Positions 1-13,164 are shown, numbered from the stretch's first letter. The stretch is 64,000 nt of DNA from Lysinibacillus odysseyi 34hs-1 = NBRC 100172 (GCF_001591965.1 NZ_BCVX01000014.1:98570-162569); one strand, 5' to 3'. Translations and numbers: made by a program. Notes: generated by a model not told the origin, from the letters alone.

Positions 1-258
1 AGCAGGATTGATTGCTTTTGCATCTTCTAATGAAATTTCCAGACGATCGTCCTCTACTTCTTCCACAACATTTTTACGAGAATAGACAACCATAGAACCT
101 GTATCTAAATTCAAGTCAACCCGCACATTTTGTGCCTGGTTGAAATTGCGTTTATAAGCAGTTACCAGTGCGGCTTCAATCGCCTCGATCAATACCTCTC
201 TCGAAATACCCTTTTGCTGCTCCAGTGCCGTTAAAGCATCTAGTAAATCACTATTCAT
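1..258 (-). CDS. nusA: NusA transcription factor, N-terminal 86 residues (cut by window edge)
   Basis: This is the start of NusA, which binds RNA polymerase and modulates pausing, termination and antitermination. The minus-strand ATG at 258-256 opens a frame that runs off the window edge. Its first residues (MNSDLLDALTALEQQKGI, then an IEAIEAALVTAYKR helix) are the typical NusA N-terminal domain that contacts polymerase; the S1 and KH RNA-binding domains lie outside. It follows rimP by 14 bases, the usual rimP-nusA pairing that opens the nusA-infB operon. Identification is firm; only completeness is unknown. Confidence 0.95.
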   Translation of the reverse strand, partial: MNSDLLDALTALEQQKGISREVLIEAIEAALVTAYKRNFNQAQNVRVDLNLDTGSMVVYSRKNVVEEVEDDRLEISLEDAKAINPA

Positions 259-272
259 TTTTGTTTTCACTC

Positions 273-758
273 CTAAATTTGCTTATCTGAAAAGTCGATG
301 GCATATCTTGCCTGCGCGACTTTTTCTTTTTCGATTTGTACATTTACTTTGCGTGTTTTAATGCGGATTTCCATGGATAAGCCTTCCTCATTATATGCGG
401 TTAAGTATCCTTGGAATTCTTTCATGTCTTTAATCGGCTCATATGTTTTCACATAGATGTATTTGCCTACAGCTTTTTCAAAGTCTGTTTCTTTTTTAAT
501 TGGACGCTCAGCTCCGGGTGACGATACTTCTAAATAGTAGTTTTGCTCAATCGGATCTTTTTCATCCAATATAAGGCTTAATCGTTCACTTACTTGTGCG
601 CATTGATCAATGTCAATTCCGCCTTCCGGTGTATCGACATACACACGAAGAAACCAGTTGCGGCCTTCCTTTACGAACTCAACATCTACAAGTTCCAAGT
701 TTAACTCTGTTGTAATGGGCGTTACCAATTCTTCGATTATTGACGTAACTTTGCTCAT
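273..758 (-). CDS. rimP: Ribosome maturation factor RimP
   Basis: RimP (YlxS in Bacillus) assists late 30S subunit assembly in the cytoplasm. The 161-residue product has the usual length and the family layout: an N-terminal alpha/beta domain with an LELVDVEFVKEG strand and the conserved YLEVSSPGAERP segment near residues 77-88, then a small C-terminal beta barrel. The start is supported by a strong ribosome binding site (AAGGAGG) eight bases or so before ATG. It is the first gene of the rimP-nusA unit and is separated from polC by a 441-bp gap with a promoter-like sequence and a terminator. Confidence 0.96.
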   Translation of the reverse strand: MSKVTSIIEELVTPITTELNLELVDVEFVKEGRNWFLRVYVDTPEGGIDIDQCAQVSERLSLILDEKDPIEQNYYLEVSSPGAERPIKKETDFEKAVGKYIYVKTYEPIKDMKEFQGYLTAYNEEGLSMEIRIKTRKVNVQIEKEKVAQARYAIDFSDKQI

Positions 759-802
759 CGTATCCTCCTTACGCCACTATTTTTCTCGTGATTAGAAAGA
801 CA

Positions 803-828
803 CATCTCGCCCTAAATAAGGCGAGATG
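803..828 (-). other. Perfect 9-bp hairpin in the rimP leader
   Basis: CATCTCGCC pairs with GGCGAGATG around an eight-base loop, about 45 bases upstream of the rimP start codon. No run of T follows on the minus strand, so it is not an ordinary terminator. It may be an mRNA leader structure. The function is unknown. Confidence 0.45.
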
Positions 829-956
829 AGGTCCTTGCTAGTGTAGGGAACAAATCTGCTCTCTACTAAAACACAAATTCCACCAGCAAGTGGTGAAATT
901 CGGTCTCAACAGCTGTTGTTTATCATCGGAAATCTGCTTCCAGGCTCAGACAACAG

Positions 957-983
957 AAAAGAGCGGGAGAAACCCACTCTTTT
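957..983 (-). terminator. Intrinsic terminator after polC
   Basis: AAAAGAGTGGG and CCCGCTCTTTT form an 11-bp stem with a five-base loop on the minus strand, ending in a short T run. It lies about 220 bases past the polC stop and before rimP. The sequence between polC and rimP (759-1199) otherwise holds only the promoter-like site and the leader hairpin listed separately. No convincing gene is seen there. Confidence 0.7.
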
Positions 984-1014
984 GCTGTGTACCTATCAAC
1001 AAATTATTACATTT

Positions 1015-1043
1015 AGGATAGCATACCTTATTTCATAATGCAA
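1015..1043 (-). promoter_or_regulatory. Candidate sigma-A promoter for rimP-nusA
   Basis: On the minus strand TTGCAT is followed after 17 bases by TATCCT, with a TG dinucleotide just before the -10 as in extended -10 promoters. Its transcript would have to pass the hairpin at 957-983, so either that terminator is leaky or this promoter is weak or regulated by attenuation. This is a sequence match only. Confidence 0.4.
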
Positions 1044-1199
1044 ATGAACATGTTCTAACTTCCAGTAGCTCATTTCCTTCTTTATGGATGTCCTAAAAAC
1101 AGAGTGTAGCAAATACAGCACTTCGAAAAAGGACATCTCCTGTAAACAGTTTTAATCAGCCCTGATTCTGCAAGGCATAACTTTAGATATTCTTCTGAA

Positions 1200-4100
1200 T
1201 TAAAACAGTGATAGCTGGTTGGCATCCGGCATGCCTTCCAGACAGCCAAGCTGATCCATATAATCAATCAATGTTTTTGATACACGTCCACGGCGCTGCA
1301 AGTCTTCCTTCGATAAGAACTCACCTTGTTCACGGGCAGCAACAATTTGCTTCGCTACGTTTGTTCCTAGACCAGGAATCGCATCAAATGGAGGGATAAG
1401 TGTATTACCTTCAATGATGAACTCACTTGCCTGCGAGCGGTATAAATCAACCTTTTGGATAGTCATGCCTCGCTCACACATTTCCAGTGCAATTTCAAGC
1501 ACGGTCATCAAATTTTTCTCTTTTGTCGATGCATCAAGGCCTTTAATGGCAATTTCGTCAATTTTTTGGCGGATCATCGCTGAACCCTGTGTCATGGCGA
1601 TTAAATCAAAGTCATCGGCACGAACAGTAAAGTAAGCTGCATAATACAGAATCGGATAATGAACCTTAAACCAAGCAATCCGTACTGCCATTAATACATA
1701 GGCAGCTGCATGGGCTTTCGGAAACATGTATTTGATTTTTTTACAAGAATCAATATACCACTCCGGTACTTTTTTATCCCGCATCTCTGCTTCCATTTCT
1801 TCTGTCAGGCCTTTCCCTTTACGAACCGACTCCATAATTTTGAAGGCAAACGATGGCTCAAGGCCTTGATAAATTAAATAAACCATGATGTCATCCCGAC
1901 AGCCAATTACTTCTGACAGCACACATGTCCCATTTTGGATAAGCTCCTGTGCATTACCCAGCCATACATCGGTACCATGTGATAAACCTGAGATCTGCAC
2001 AAGCTCACTAAATGTTGTAGGTTTTGTACTCTCCAGCATCTGACGAACAAATTTCGTACCAAACTCAGGAATACCGAGTGTCCCTGTTTTTGTGCCAATC
2101 TGCTCTTCGGTTACACCGAGCGACTCAGTTGTCGAGAAAATTTTCATCACTTCCGGATCATCAGTCGGGATTGTTTTTGGGTCAATGCCCGATAAATCCT
2201 GCAGCATACGAATGACGGTTGGATCATCGTGCCCGAGAATATCGAGCTTCAAAATATTATCGTGGATTGAGTGGAAGTCAAAGTGTGTTGTCTTCCAGTC
2301 TGCGTCCTGGGCATCTGCCGGATACTGTACCGGAGAGAAATCATAAATATCCATATAATCAGGCACAACAATAATCCCCCCAGGGTGCTGGCCTGTTGTC
2401 CGTTTTACTCCCGTACAGCCTTGCACAAGACGATCTACTTCTGCATTCCGGAATGTGAGGTTATGGTCATTCGCATATCCTTTTACATAACCGTAAGCTG
2501 TTTTTTCCGCCACCGTACCAATTGTCCCTGCACGGAATACATAATCTTCCCCGAACAGCACTTTCGTATAATTGTGGGCTTGCGGTTGATATTCACCGGA
2601 GAAATTCAAGTCAATATCCGGTACCTTATCTCCTTTAAATCCTAAAAACGTTTCAAACGGGATATCCTGACCGTCCTTTTTATACGGCGTGCCGCATTTT
2701 TCGCAATCTTTATTCGGCAGGTCATAGCCGGATGCGACTGATCCATCCGCAATGAATTCCGAATGCTTACAATTCGGACAGATATAATGTGGCGGCAGCG
2801 GATTGACCTCGGTAATTTCCATAAAGGTTGCTACAAGTGAGGACCCAACCGAACCACGGGAACCTACTAGGTAACCATCTGCTAATGATTTTTTTACGAG
2901 CTTTGCTGAAATCAAATAGATTACGCCGAACCCGTGCCCCAAAATCGACTTTAACTCTTTCTCAATTCGGGCTTGCACAATTTCCGGGAGCTCCTCACCA
3001 TAGATGCGATGTGCCATTTCATACGTCAAGTTTGTTACTTCATCATCCGATCCTTCAATTTTCGGTGTATAGAGATCGTCTTTAATCGGTTTTACATCAC
3101 CAATCATGTCGGCCACTTTCTGGGTATTTGTCACGACAATCTCTTTAGCAAGATCGGGGCCTAAAAATTCGAATTCCTTCAGCATTTCATCCGTTGTGCG
3201 GAAATGAACCTTTGGAAGAGGATTTCGGTTAAGCGGATTTGCGCCGCCCATCGAGCCGATTAAGATTTGACGGAATTTATGATCTGTCTCGTCCAAATAA
3301 TGTACATTCCCTGTCGCACAAACAGGGATATCCAGCTTTTTACCTAGCTTAACAAGGCGTCGGATAATATCTTCTAGATTCCATTCATCATGTACGACCC
3401 CTCCATCGATTAACGGGGAGTATACCGGTTTTGGATGCACCTCAATGTAATCATAGAAGCGTGCTACCTTCTCTGCTTCCTCCGGAGTTTTGTTCATCAT
3501 GACTTCGAACAATTCGCCGTTCGAGCAGCCAGAACCTACAAGCAGCCCTTGACGAAGCTTTTTCAAATCCGAGCGCCGGATACGCGGAACACGGTAAAAC
3601 GTCTGTGTATGAGCGATAGAAACAAGCTTGAACAGATTTTTCAGTCCGTCATTGTCCACAGCTAAAATTGTACAATGGCTTGGCCGCCCCTGTTTATATC
3701 CATCGGCTCCGCCTACGCGGCTATTAAAATCATCATGATAAACAATTCCAAGCTCCGTCGCCTGCTTCATCAGATGAAGCAGCAGCTCACCGGTAGCTTC
3801 TGTATCATATATGGCTCGGTGATGCTGGGAAAGCTCGATATTGTATTTCTTCGTCAACGCTTTCAGGTTATGTGCCTTCTGACCGGGATTGACAAGACGG
3901 GAGAGCTCAACTGTATCGATTGCCGGATGCTCTACCCCCTCGATTCCCGCCTTTTTATATGCTACATATAAAAAACCAAGGTCAAAGGAAGCGTTATGGG
4001 CAACAACAATGGCATCACCGATAAAATCATGGAATTCCGTAATGACCTGTTCGATATCAGGCTGGCCGACAAGCATATCATCTGTAATATGTGTAAGTTC

Positions 4101-5522
4101 AATTATCTTTGCCGTTAATTTCCGGTGCGGATTGGCAAATCGCTCAAACCGGTCAATGACTTGTCCATCGCGGATTTTTACGGCAGCAAGCTCGATGATC
4201 GTATCATACACATTGGAAAAACCGGTTGTTTCTACGTCAAACACAACATAGGTTGCATCCTCTAATGCAATATGCTGCTCTGCATAGGCAATCGGTGCAC
4301 CATCATCCACCAGATTGGCTTCCATTCCATAAATGATCTTGATGCCATTTTTCTTTCCTGCCGCATATGCATCCGGGAATGCCTGCACGACTGCGTGATC
4401 TGTAATAGCAACAGCAGGATGGCCCCATTTCGCGGCTTGCGCGACCAGCTTATCAACCGGCGTCACGGCATCCATCTGGCTCATCGGGCTGTGCATATGC
4501 AGTTCTACACGTTTCTGTCCTTCCGGCGCCAGGTCTTTACGTGACTCTTTTTTGATTTCATTAATATCGCGTGCCATCATAACAAGGTCACGGGCGAATG
4601 AATCAAACTGGATAGAGCCCCTTACACGTACCCACATCCCCTTTTTCAGCTGTTCCATCATCGCTACATCATCGTCTCCGCGAGAGAACATTTTGATGAG
4701 CATGGAATCTGTATAATCCGTCATCTTAAATTCGAGTAATGCTCGTCCGCTTTTTAAAATTTTAATTTCACTCGCGAACACAAACCCTTCTAGAATGATG
4801 GAGCCTTCCTCTTCCACAATTGAACGGATTTCTGCCACTTCAGGATTTTTAATGATCCCGCCCAATTGGAACGGACGATCCTGCATAACACCTGCCGGAT
4901 TTTCAGCCTTCTCTTTTTCACGGCGTTTGAAGTCTTCAAGCGCCTGTTGGGAGAACCGCTCTTCTTCCTGTCTACGCTGTTCATAAAATGCTTCCTGCAT
5001 GGCAAGCATTTCTTCACTTGGATCAACCAATTGAAAATCTATCGGAATTTGCGGAAAACCAAGTGCTTGGAACTCCTCTGTAATCCGCTCTGCATATTTG
5101 GCCTTCAGCTGCATGTGCTGGATATCCTGCTCGACATTCGCGACAATTTTATTGCCTGTCCACACCGGGACTTGCTTCACCAGCTGATTGCGCAGCGGCG
5201 GTGACATATCATCTATTGCTTCAATAACAGCTAGCCAGTAATCGTGAACAAGCTGCTCAGTCACTTGCGGTGCACGTGTTTGAATGGATAAAGATGCCTG
5301 GGCAATATGAGCAAACTTTTCCACCATTCTCAGCCGTATTAATTGATATACCTGATATGGAAGAATTTGTTCAACTGTAATACCAAACTGCCATACTCGT
5401 CTTTTCTTATGGACAGTCATTCGGGATAGCTCCCCATCTTCAAAGAATGACATATACACATCATCTGTCAATTCAAGCTGTTGGAGCAGCAATTGAAAGC
5501 GCTCTTTAGCCTCTTGAGTCAC
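1200..5522 (-). CDS. polC: DNA polymerase III alpha subunit, PolC type
   Basis: PolC is the replicative DNA polymerase of low-GC Gram-positives. I place the start at the GTG at 5522 because AAGGAGG sits eight bases upstream; the longer ATG start at 5570 has no such site. That gives about 1440 residues, matching the family. The order is an N-terminal domain, an OB fold, a PHP domain split by a DEDDh 3'-5' exonuclease ([12 protein letters not shown] and later HNASFDLGF), the polymerase palm with [12 protein letters not shown], a zinc-binding cysteine group ([10 protein letters not shown] to CEKCG), and helix-hairpin-helix motifs. The extreme C-terminus QLSLF is a beta-clamp binding peptide. It follows proS directly. 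Confidence 0.98.
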   Translation of the reverse strand: MTQEAKERFQLLLQQLELTDDVYMSFFEDGELSRMTVHKKRRVWQFGITVEQILPYQVYQLIRLRMVEKFAHIAQASLSIQTRAPQVTEQLVHDYWLAVIEAIDDMSPPLRNQLVKQVPVWTGNKIVANVEQDIQHMQLKAKYAERITEEFQALGFPQIPIDFQLVDPSEEMLAMQEAFYEQRRQEEERFSQQALEDFKRREKEKAENPAGVMQDRPFQLGGIIKNPEVAEIRSIVEEEGSIILEGFVFASEIKILKSGRALLEFKMTDYTDSMLIKMFSRGDDDVAMMEQLKKGMWVRVRGSIQFDSFARDLVMMARDINEIKKESRKDLAPEGQKRVELHMHSPMSQMDAVTPVDKLVAQAAKWGHPAVAITDHAVVQAFPDAYAAGKKNGIKIIYGMEANLVDDGAPIAYAEQHIALEDATYVVFDVETTGFSNVYDTIIELAAVKIRDGQVIDRFERFANPHRKLTAKIIELTHITDDMLVGQPDIEQVITEFHDFIGDAIVVAHNASFDLGFLYVAYKKAGIEGVEHPAIDTVELSRLVNPGQKAHNLKALTKKYNIELSQHHRAIYDTEATGELLLHLMKQATELGIVYHDDFNSRVGGADGYKQGRPSHCTILAVDNDGLKNLFKLVSIAHTQTFYRVPRIRRSDLKKLRQGLLVGSGCSNGELFEVMMNKTPEEAEKVARFYDYIEVHPKPVYSPLIDGGVVHDEWNLEDIIRRLVKLGKKLDIPVCATGNVHYLDETDHKFRQILIGSMGGANPLNRNPLPKVHFRTTDEMLKEFEFLGPDLAKEIVVTNTQKVADMIGDVKPIKDDLYTPKIEGSDDEVTNLTYEMAHRIYGEELPEIVQARIEKELKSILGHGFGVIYLISAKLVKKSLADGYLVGSRGSVGSSLVATFMEITEVNPLPPHYICPNCKHSEFIADGSVASGYDLPNKDCEKCGTPYKKDGQDIPFETFLGFKGDKVPDIDLNFSGEYQPQAHNYTKVLFGEDYVFRAGTIGTVAEKTAYGYVKGYANDHNLTFRNAEVDRLVQGCTGVKRTTGQHPGGIIVVPDYMDIYDFSPVQYPADAQDADWKTTHFDFHSIHDNILKLDILGHDDPTVIRMLQDLSGIDPKTIPTDDPEVMKIFSTTESLGVTEEQIGTKTGTLGIPEFGTKFVRQMLESTKPTTFSELVQISGLSHGTDVWLGNAQELIQNGTCVLSEVIGCRDDIMVYLIYQGLEPSFAFKIMESVRKGKGLTEEMEAEMRDKKVPEWYIDSCKKIKYMFPKAHAAAYVLMAVRIAWFKVHYPILYYAAYFTVRADDFDLIAMTQGSAMIRQKIDEIAIKGLDASTKEKNLMTVLEIALEMCERGMTIQKVDLYRSQASEFIIEGNTLIPPFDAIPGLGTNVAKQIVAAREQGEFLSKEDLQRRGRVSKTLIDYMDQLGCLEGMPDANQLSLF

Positions 5523-5588
5523 AACTTTTTCCTCCTTGGTTTGAAAAAGAAAGGAAAGCACACATTGCATGCTTCCCCCTTCCTTTTA

Positions 5589-7325
<1,737 letters not shown>

Positions 7326-7394
7326 TTAAGCATAATCAAATTTAGCTTTGAACGCTACTGTTATTAACAGGAGACGCCCAAAGCTAGAAGAAAA

Positions 7395-7421
7395 GGACCC
7401 CGGACAAGCTGCCCGAAACCC
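7395..7421 (-). terminator. Possible intrinsic terminator after rseP
   Basis: On the minus strand GGGTTTCGGGC can pair with GTCCGGGGTCC using several G-U pairs, followed directly by TTTTCTTC. It lies 24 bases past the rseP stop. The reliance on G-U pairs lowers confidence. Confidence 0.5.
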
Positions 7422-7444
7422 TCTACATTCATGTGAAAAATTTA

Positions 7445-8722
7445 TTAGAAGAAGAATCGCTGAATGTCGTTCCATGTTACGACAACCATCAGGATCATTA
7501 AAAGAACGATGCCTACAAAGTGGATAAGCCCCTCTTTTTCACGATTCACCGGTCTGCCGCGTACTGCCTCAAAGGCAAAGAACAGCAAACGTCCACCATC
7601 AAGAGCTGGCAGAGGAAGCAAGTTCATAATCCCAAGGTTAATGCTCAGGACAGCCGCCCAGTGCATTAGATTATAGATGCCGTACTTCGCCACTTCTTCC
7701 GTATTTTTATAGATGCCTACCGGACCAGACAAGTCATCAATGGAAAATTGCCCTGTTACCAGTTTACCGAGCATTTTCACAATCTGCACTGTCCAATTAT
7801 ACGTGTTTTCTGCAGCATTTGGGATCGCTTGGAGCGGCGCTTTTTTATATGGAGTTTCATACAGAACGCCTATTTGACCAGCCTTGGCTCCGTCCTCTGC
7901 TTTTACTGTCTTTGGCGTGATAGCCAGCGATACAGGTTGTCCTTCCCGCTCTACTGTGAATTTCAAAGGATTGCCGGGGTTTTTGCTAATTGTTTCGGAC
8001 AGTTCCTGCCACGTTGTAATCGGTGTGCCATTGATTGCTTTTACATAGTCACCGTCCTGCATACCAGCTGCTTTTGCAGGGCCGTCATCCGTTACTTGTG
8101 TAATAATCGGCTCATATGTGGGAACCCCCTGGAATAAGCCAATAAGGATAAAGATAAAAAATGCTAGGATAAAGTTAAATAATGGGCCTGCAAAAATCGT
8201 CATTGCACGCTGGCCGACTGTTTTTGAATCAAACTGCCGGTCGAACGGTGCAATAACGGTCTCCTTGCCATTTTCCACTAGTACAGCTGCTCGGGATACT
8301 TGATAACGAATGAGACGCTGCTCCTCGCTCTCATCATCCTCGTCATAGCCTTCAATCCATAGCTCCTTATTCAAATCTGCACGTTCTACTTCTAAAAACA
8401 CCACATTCGGGTGATGGTTATTTTGATTTAAAATAATCTTCTCTACAACATTGTCTTCATTCGTCACAAGCGCTACACGATATCCGGGCTGAAGCTCGAT
8501 CGCATCGAAGTCCTCGCCTGCCATCCGCACATATCCGCCGATTGGCAGTAATCGGATTGTGTAAAGCGTCTCGCCCTTCGTCATACTGAAGATTTTTGGA
8601 CCCATCCCGATCGCAAATTCCCGTACCATAATTCCCGCACGCTTCGCGAAAATAAAGTGCCCTAGCTCATGAAAGAATACGAGCGAGCCAAAAATGATTA
8701 TAAATGCAATGATTGTTTGCAT
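7445..8722 (-). CDS. rseP: RIP metalloprotease RseP (site-2 protease family)
   Basis: RseP (YluC/RasP in Bacillus) is an intramembrane zinc protease that cuts anti-sigma factors and remnant signal peptides. The 425-residue protein begins with a membrane segment carrying the HExxH zinc motif in FFHELGHFIFAKRAG at about residues 17-31. A PDZ domain lies mid-protein (about 205-290), and a C-terminal membrane segment carries LLPLPALDGGRLL, which supplies the third zinc ligand. A polar insert around residues 75-155 is highly acidic (DEDDESEEQ). It lies between dxr and proS, the standard Bacillus order. Confidence 0.96.
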   Translation of the reverse strand: MQTIIAFIIIFGSLVFFHELGHFIFAKRAGIMVREFAIGMGPKIFSMTKGETLYTIRLLPIGGYVRMAGEDFDAIELQPGYRVALVTNEDNVVEKIILNQNNHHPNVVFLEVERADLNKELWIEGYDEDDESEEQRLIRYQVSRAAVLVENGKETVIAPFDRQFDSKTVGQRAMTIFAGPLFNFILAFFIFILIGLFQGVPTYEPIITQVTDDGPAKAAGMQDGDYVKAINGTPITTWQELSETISKNPGNPLKFTVEREGQPVSLAITPKTVKAEDGAKAGQIGVLYETPYKKAPLQAIPNAAENTYNWTVQIVKMLGKLVTGQFSIDDLSGPVGIYKNTEEVAKYGIYNLMHWAAVLSINLGIMNLLPLPALDGGRLLFFAFEAVRGRPVNREKEGLIHFVGIVLLMILMVVVTWNDIQRFFF

Positions 8723-8758
8723 ACTTTCCCACCTTCACGAGCAAATTCCTGTACGATT

Positions 8759-9904
8759 TTATTTTACCATGTTCTGTACGTTTTTTCTCGTCTCGCTGTC
8801 TACATGTAAAATTGTTTCCAAATCCGGCAGCAGAATATTTTCATGTGTATTCATTACACGTTCAATACATTCTTCAATTTGCAAGAATGTAATTTTTTCT
8901 TGAAGAAATAGCGCAACCGCAGCCTCATTCGCTGCATTCATTGCTGTCAGTATCGTACCACCTGTACGTCCTGCTTCATAGGCAAGCTTCAATGCACGGA
9001 AGCGTTCAAAATCGACCTCCTGGAAATGAAGCTTCCCGATTTCCGCTAAATTCAGTCGCTTTCCACCGACAAGAGGGATCCGGTCCGGGAAAGTCAATGC
9101 ATATTGGATCGGCACACGCATGTCCGGCGTGCCGAGCTGGGCCATTACGCTTGTATCATGATATTCAACCATCGAGTGAATAATACTTTCACGGTGTAAA
9201 AGAACATCAATACGATCATATGGCATATCAAATAATACATGGGCTTCAATCACTTCAAGACCTTTATTCATCATTGTTGCTGAGTCGATTGTAATTTTTG
9301 CGCCCATTGACCAGTTTGGATGGTTGAGTGCATCCTTTACTGTTACACCTTCCAGCTCTTTTCGTGTTCGGTCACGGAACGAGCCGCCTGAAGCCGTAAG
9401 AATGAGACGCTCGATCGCTTTGGGATTTTCACCATGCATCGATTGGTAAAGTGCAGAGTGCTCACTATCAACCGGCAGCACTGGAGCATCATACTTTTTC
9501 GCCTCTGCCATAACAAGATGGCCAGCTGTAACAAGTGTCTCCTTGTTGGCAATTGCGATTGTTTTTCCCATACGAATGGCTGCTAACGTAGATTCCAGCC
9601 CCACACTTCCAAGCACCGCATTTAGCAGCACGGTTGTAGCAGGATGCGTTGCTACCTCTACTAATCCTTTTGTTCCGTATGTAAATTGTACATGCGGAAA
9701 TTCTTTGGATAAAGTATATGCATCAGTCTCTTCCTGTACGGAAACAAGTTCAGGATTCAGCTGTAAAATAATTTCTCTTGTTTTCTCAATATTTCTTCCT
9801 GAAGAAAATGCAACGAGCTGGAACGCTTCCTGATTTGCAGCAATAATATCAATCGTCTGCAAACCAATGGAGCCTGTTGCACCAAGCAAACTAATCTTTT
9901 TCAT
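8759..9904 (-). CDS. dxr: 1-deoxy-D-xylulose 5-phosphate reductoisomerase
   Basis: Dxr makes 2-C-methyl-D-erythritol 4-phosphate, the committed step of the MEP route to isoprenoids, using NADPH. The 381-residue product starts with the nucleotide-binding [14 protein letters not shown] loop, and has ANKETLV and VDSEHSA near residues 120-150 (metal site) and the SGGSFRD loop around 183. It is followed by rseP 36 bases on and preceded by cdsA. With uppS next door, the cluster couples isoprenoid supply to the undecaprenyl carrier. Confidence 0.98.
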   Translation of the reverse strand: MKKISLLGATGSIGLQTIDIIAANQEAFQLVAFSSGRNIEKTREIILQLNPELVSVQEETDAYTLSKEFPHVQFTYGTKGLVEVATHPATTVLLNAVLGSVGLESTLAAIRMGKTIAIANKETLVTAGHLVMAEAKKYDAPVLPVDSEHSALYQSMHGENPKAIERLILTASGGSFRDRTRKELEGVTVKDALNHPNWSMGAKITIDSATMMNKGLEVIEAHVLFDMPYDRIDVLLHRESIIHSMVEYHDTSVMAQLGTPDMRVPIQYALTFPDRIPLVGGKRLNLAEIGKLHFQEVDFERFRALKLAYEAGRTGGTILTAMNAANEAAVALFLQEKITFLQIEECIERVMNTHENILLPDLETILHVDSETRKNVQNMVK

Positions 9905-9921
9905 AACGGAGGACTCCTTTA

Positions 9922-10716
9922 TTAGCTAACAAAATGCAGTAAGTTCAGTAATGGTAAAACAAATAACAAACTATCGAAACGGTCTAAGATACCGCCATGG
10001 CCAGGTAAAATGGTACCTGAGTCTTTTACATCGTAATGACGCTTGATGGCAGATTCCACCAAGTCACCCATCTGCCCAAAGATTGAACTGACGATGGCAA
10101 TCAAAATAAGGCCTGTCCATGAGATGGAAAACGGTGCAATAAATTGCATAATAACTGCCGCCAGAACAGCAATTACAATACCACCTACAAACCCTTCAAC
10201 CGTTTTATTCGGTGAAATTTCCGGCCATAATTTTCGTTTACCGAAGCTTCTCCCAGTAAAATAAGCTCCTGAGTCTGTCGTCCATACAATAAGCAGGGCA
10301 AACACAATGTAGGCAAGCCCGGCATCGCGCGTTTCGATTAAGTAATAGAAGCCTATGCCGACATAAAGCGTACTCAATATCACAAAGGCGGCATCATCAA
10401 ACGTGAAATGATTTTTCACGATGACAGAGTACACCAGCAGCAAAATGGCTGCAATAAATAACAGCTCCAGCTTTGAATAGGTTGTCCAATCCTGGACCTG
10501 GTCCGCCCAATTGCCGGGCATCAACAGGATAAATGTAGCAAGCAGGCCAAGGATGCCTGGTACCGAGAAAATCGGCAGTTTTTTCATACGCAGTATTTCA
10601 TATATGCCAACAGCCGCCAGCGCATAGACTAACAGCGTAAACGGCAGTTTGCCATATATAACAAACGGGATAAAAAGGGCTGCTGCTACGACTCCCGTTA
10701 TGATTCGTGTTTTCAC
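9922..10716 (-). CDS. cdsA: Phosphatidate cytidylyltransferase
   Basis: CdsA is an integral membrane enzyme that makes CDP-diacylglycerol from phosphatidic acid and CTP for phospholipid synthesis. The 264-residue protein is mostly hydrophobic with about seven or eight membrane segments. Near the C-terminus it carries the signature region [20 protein letters not shown] followed by GILDRFDS, with the conserved acidic residues. It overlaps uppS by four bases, which suggests translational coupling. Confidence 0.97.
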   Translation of the reverse strand: MKTRIITGVVAAALFIPFVIYGKLPFTLLVYALAAVGIYEILRMKKLPIFSVPGILGLLATFILLMPGNWADQVQDWTTYSKLELLFIAAILLLVYSVIVKNHFTFDDAAFVILSTLYVGIGFYYLIETRDAGLAYIVFALLIVWTTDSGAYFTGRSFGKRKLWPEISPNKTVEGFVGGIVIAVLAAVIMQFIAPFSISWTGLILIAIVSSIFGQMGDLVESAIKRHYDVKDSGTILPGHGGILDRFDSLLFVLPLLNLLHFVS

Positions 10717-11504
10717 TCTGTTCCTTCTCCTTTCAGCCCACCATACCTTCGATTTCGGCTTTGGTACACATCAACAGCCTCTTGAAGACAGGCTTCATCA
10801 AAATCAGGCCACAATGTTTCTGTAAACCAAAACTCTGTATAGGCAAGCTGCCAAAGCATAAAATTGCTCAAACGGACTTCTCCGCTCGTACGAATTAACA
10901 AATCCGGCTCAGGAAGATGAGCTGTCATTAAATAATCTGTTATCCGCTCTTCCGTAATTTCCTCCATTGTAAGGGTCCCGGCCTGTACCTCCGCCATCAT
11001 TGTTTTCATCGCTCTTACTATTTCATCCCGGCTGCCGTAATTCATTGCAAAGTTCAAGATCAGTCCTGTATTGTCTTTTGTAGCTTCCATCGCTGCATCA
11101 AGTGCTTTCTGTGTATGAGCAGGCAACACAGCTTTATCACCAATCATTTGAACTCGAATGTTCAACTCCATTAATTCCGGTAAAAATGATTGCAGGAATT
11201 GACCCGGCAAGCTCATTAAAAATTCTACTTCTGTTTTTGGCCGTTTCCAGTTTTCCGTGGAAAATGCATAAAGGGTTAGTACTTGAACACCGATTTTACT
11301 CGCATAACGAGTCACTTTTTTTACGGTATTCATCCCCTCGTGATGTCCTTTTATACGTGGCATAGCACGTTTTTTTGCCCATCGACCGTTCCCGTCCATA
11401 ATAATTGCAATATGTGAAGGGATACATTCATCCTTAACTAAGCCCTTTTGCTCATTCGCCGTATTCTTTTTATATGTTTTTCTGCCAAATAGCTTGTTAA
11501 ACAT
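10713..11504 (-). CDS. uppS: Undecaprenyl diphosphate synthase (cis-prenyltransferase)
   Basis: UppS builds C55 undecaprenyl diphosphate from farnesyl and isopentenyl diphosphates for cell-wall synthesis. The 263-residue protein has the family signature IAIIMDGNGRWAKKR at about residues 33-47 with the catalytic Asp, LTLYAFSTENWKRP around residue 77, and PEPDLLIRTSGEVRLSNF near residues 200-220. The N-terminal 28 residues are a basic, poorly conserved extension. The preceding 240-bp gap contains the frr-side terminator and AT-rich sequence, with no clear promoter. Confidence 0.97.
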   Translation of the reverse strand: MFNKLFGRKTYKKNTANEQKGLVKDECIPSHIAIIMDGNGRWAKKRAMPRIKGHHEGMNTVKKVTRYASKIGVQVLTLYAFSTENWKRPKTEVEFLMSLPGQFLQSFLPELMELNIRVQMIGDKAVLPAHTQKALDAAMEATKDNTGLILNFAMNYGSRDEIVRAMKTMMAEVQAGTLTMEEITEERITDYLMTAHLPEPDLLIRTSGEVRLSNFMLWQLAYTEFWFTETLWPDFDEACLQEAVDVYQSRNRRYGGLKGEGTE

Positions 11505-11656
11505 CGTAACTCCTCCAACTGCTTCACATTAGGACCGCAAGTCTATCATATCAAAAACGGCTAGGTGTGTCCTTTTTTTCTTCAATGTTGTCTGAATCAA
11601 AATGGCACTTTGTTTATGTATGTTTTCTCGTATAACCTTTTCATCTAACGATAGAA

Positions 11657-11683
11657 AAGACGCCCTCGCGTTTAGGACGTCTT
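11657..11683 (-). terminator. Intrinsic terminator after frr
   Basis: AAGACGTCC and GGGCGTCTT form a nine-base stem with a nine-base loop on the minus strand, followed by TTTTCT. It lies about 60 bases past the frr stop and separates pyrH-frr from uppS. Confidence 0.8.
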
Positions 11684-11744
11684 AATCCATGAAAAGTTCT
11701 AGACTGCTTGATACGTACTTACATACCTAGTAAAGTCTATGCAG

Positions 11745-12302
11745 CTACACTGATAAAATTTCTTTTTCTTTTTCTTTAGCTGTTTCGTCAACTTTTGCGA
11801 TATACTCATCCGTTAATTTTTGGATATCATCACTGTAACCACGTAGATCGTCTTCCGTAATCTCACCGTTTTTCTCCAATTTTTTCAGATCGTCATTCGC
11901 ATCACGGCGTACGTTACGTACTGCCACTTTCGCCTCTTCAGCTTCTTTTTTTACTACTTTTACAAGCTCTTTACGACGGTCTTCTGTTAATGCAGGAATC
12001 GCAAGGCGGATAACATTCCCATCATTTGTCGGCGTAATACCGATATCTGATTTTAGAATGGCTTTTTCGATTTCACCTAAAATTGTTTTATCATAAGGTG
12101 TGATAACAAGAAGACGTGCTTCTGGAACAGATACACCCGCAAGCTGATTAATTGGCGTTGGTGCCCCGTAGTAATCAACTGTAATACGGTCCAGCAGGGA
12201 TGCACTTGCGCGGCCGGCACGGATAGATGCCAATTCACGGCTGAAAGCAGCCAATGATTTTGTCATTTTTTCTTTTGCTTGATCTAATACTTGTTTCGTC
12301 AT
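11745..12302 (-). CDS. frr: Ribosome recycling factor
   Basis: RRF works with EF-G to split post-termination ribosomes. The 185-residue length is exactly that of the family. Sequence hallmarks are [16 protein letters not shown] at about residues 25-40, the [14 protein letters not shown] segment, and the coiled-coil C-terminal half. Its ATG is shared with the pyrH stop region (one-base overlap), so the two genes are probably translated in coupling. Confidence 0.98.
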   Translation of the reverse strand: MTKQVLDQAKEKMTKSLAAFSRELASIRAGRASASLLDRITVDYYGAPTPINQLAGVSVPEARLLVITPYDKTILGEIEKAILKSDIGITPTNDGNVIRLAIPALTEDRRKELVKVVKKEAEEAKVAVRNVRRDANDDLKKLEKNGEITEDDLRGYSDDIQKLTDEYIAKVDETAKEKEKEILSV

Positions 12303-13027
12303 TATGAATTCCTCCTAACAACAGTTCCAATTTTTTCGCCCATAACAGCGCGTTTAATATTGCCTTTTTCCATAAAGGAGAATACAACTAACGGAATATC
12401 ATTATCCATACATAGTGTAGAAGCCGTTGAATCCATTACTTGTAATCCTTGTTGAATAACGTCTAAATAAGTGAGTGTGTCATACTTAATTGCAGAAGAA
12501 TCTACTCGTGGATCTGCAGAATAAACTCCGTCTACATTATTCTTTGCCATTAAAATTGCATCTGCATTAATTTCTGCAGCACGCAATGCAGCTGTCGTAT
12601 CTGTTGAGAAAAATGGGTTACCTGTACCCGCTGCGAAGATGACAACGCGTTTTTTCTCTAAATGACGCACCGCTTTACGGCGAATATACGGCTCTGCAAC
12701 TTGTGTCATAACAATGGATGACTGTACACGTGTTTCAATATCCAGCTTTTCCAATGCATCTTGTAATGCTAAAGAGTTCATGACTGTTGCAAGCATCCCC
12801 ATATAGTCGGCAGAGGCACGTTCCATGCCCATTTCACTACCGACTTTGCCGCGCCAGATATTACCGCCGCCTACTACGACCGCAACTTCGACACCAAGAT
12901 CTACAACTTCTTTTACTTCTTCAGCAACAGATTTGATAATTTCCGGCGATAATCCAAACCCTGCATCTCCTGCCAATGCTTCGCCGCTTAATTTAATTAC
13001 TACTCGCTTATAATGTGCCACACTCAT
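12302..13027 (-). CDS. pyrH: UMP kinase
   Basis: PyrH phosphorylates UMP to UDP in pyrimidine nucleotide synthesis. The 241-residue protein is a typical amino-acid-kinase fold with [12 protein letters not shown] at the N-terminus, [11 protein letters not shown] around residues 50-60 (nucleotide binding), and [20 protein letters not shown] around 130-150. It sits between tsf and frr as in other Firmicutes, and a terminator separates it from tsf. Confidence 0.98.
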   Translation of the reverse strand: MSVAHYKRVVIKLSGEALAGDAGFGLSPEIIKSVAEEVKEVVDLGVEVAVVVGGGNIWRGKVGSEMGMERASADYMGMLATVMNSLALQDALEKLDIETRVQSSIVMTQVAEPYIRRKAVRHLEKKRVVIFAAGTGNPFFSTDTTAALRAAEINADAILMAKNNVDGVYSADPRVDSSAIKYDTLTYLDVIQQGLQVMDSTASTLCMDNDIPLVVFSFMEKGNIKRAVMGEKIGTVVRRNS

Positions 13028-13101
13028 AGTAAGCCTCCGTTACTCATTTATTTAAAAGGAAATAGATTGCTATTTCGCTGTTTTTCATTCAATTTCTTGA
13101 A

Positions 13102-13132
13102 AAATAGGGAACACAATATGTGTTCCCTATTT
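13102..13132 (-). terminator. Intrinsic terminator after tsf
   Basis: AAATAGGGAACACA pairs perfectly with TGTGTTCCCTATTT (14 bp, three-base loop), followed on the minus strand by TTTTTC. It lies 33 bases past the tsf stop and would let rpsB-tsf be expressed apart from pyrH-frr. Confidence 0.9.
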
Positions 13133-13164
13133 GTAATCACACAACTGTGTGAATCGTATTTAAA

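Noticed and set aside
1200..5570. Many plus-strand open frames opposite polC, cheA and other long genes
   Set aside because: They are antisense shadows with no ribosome binding sites, no family resemblance and odd composition.
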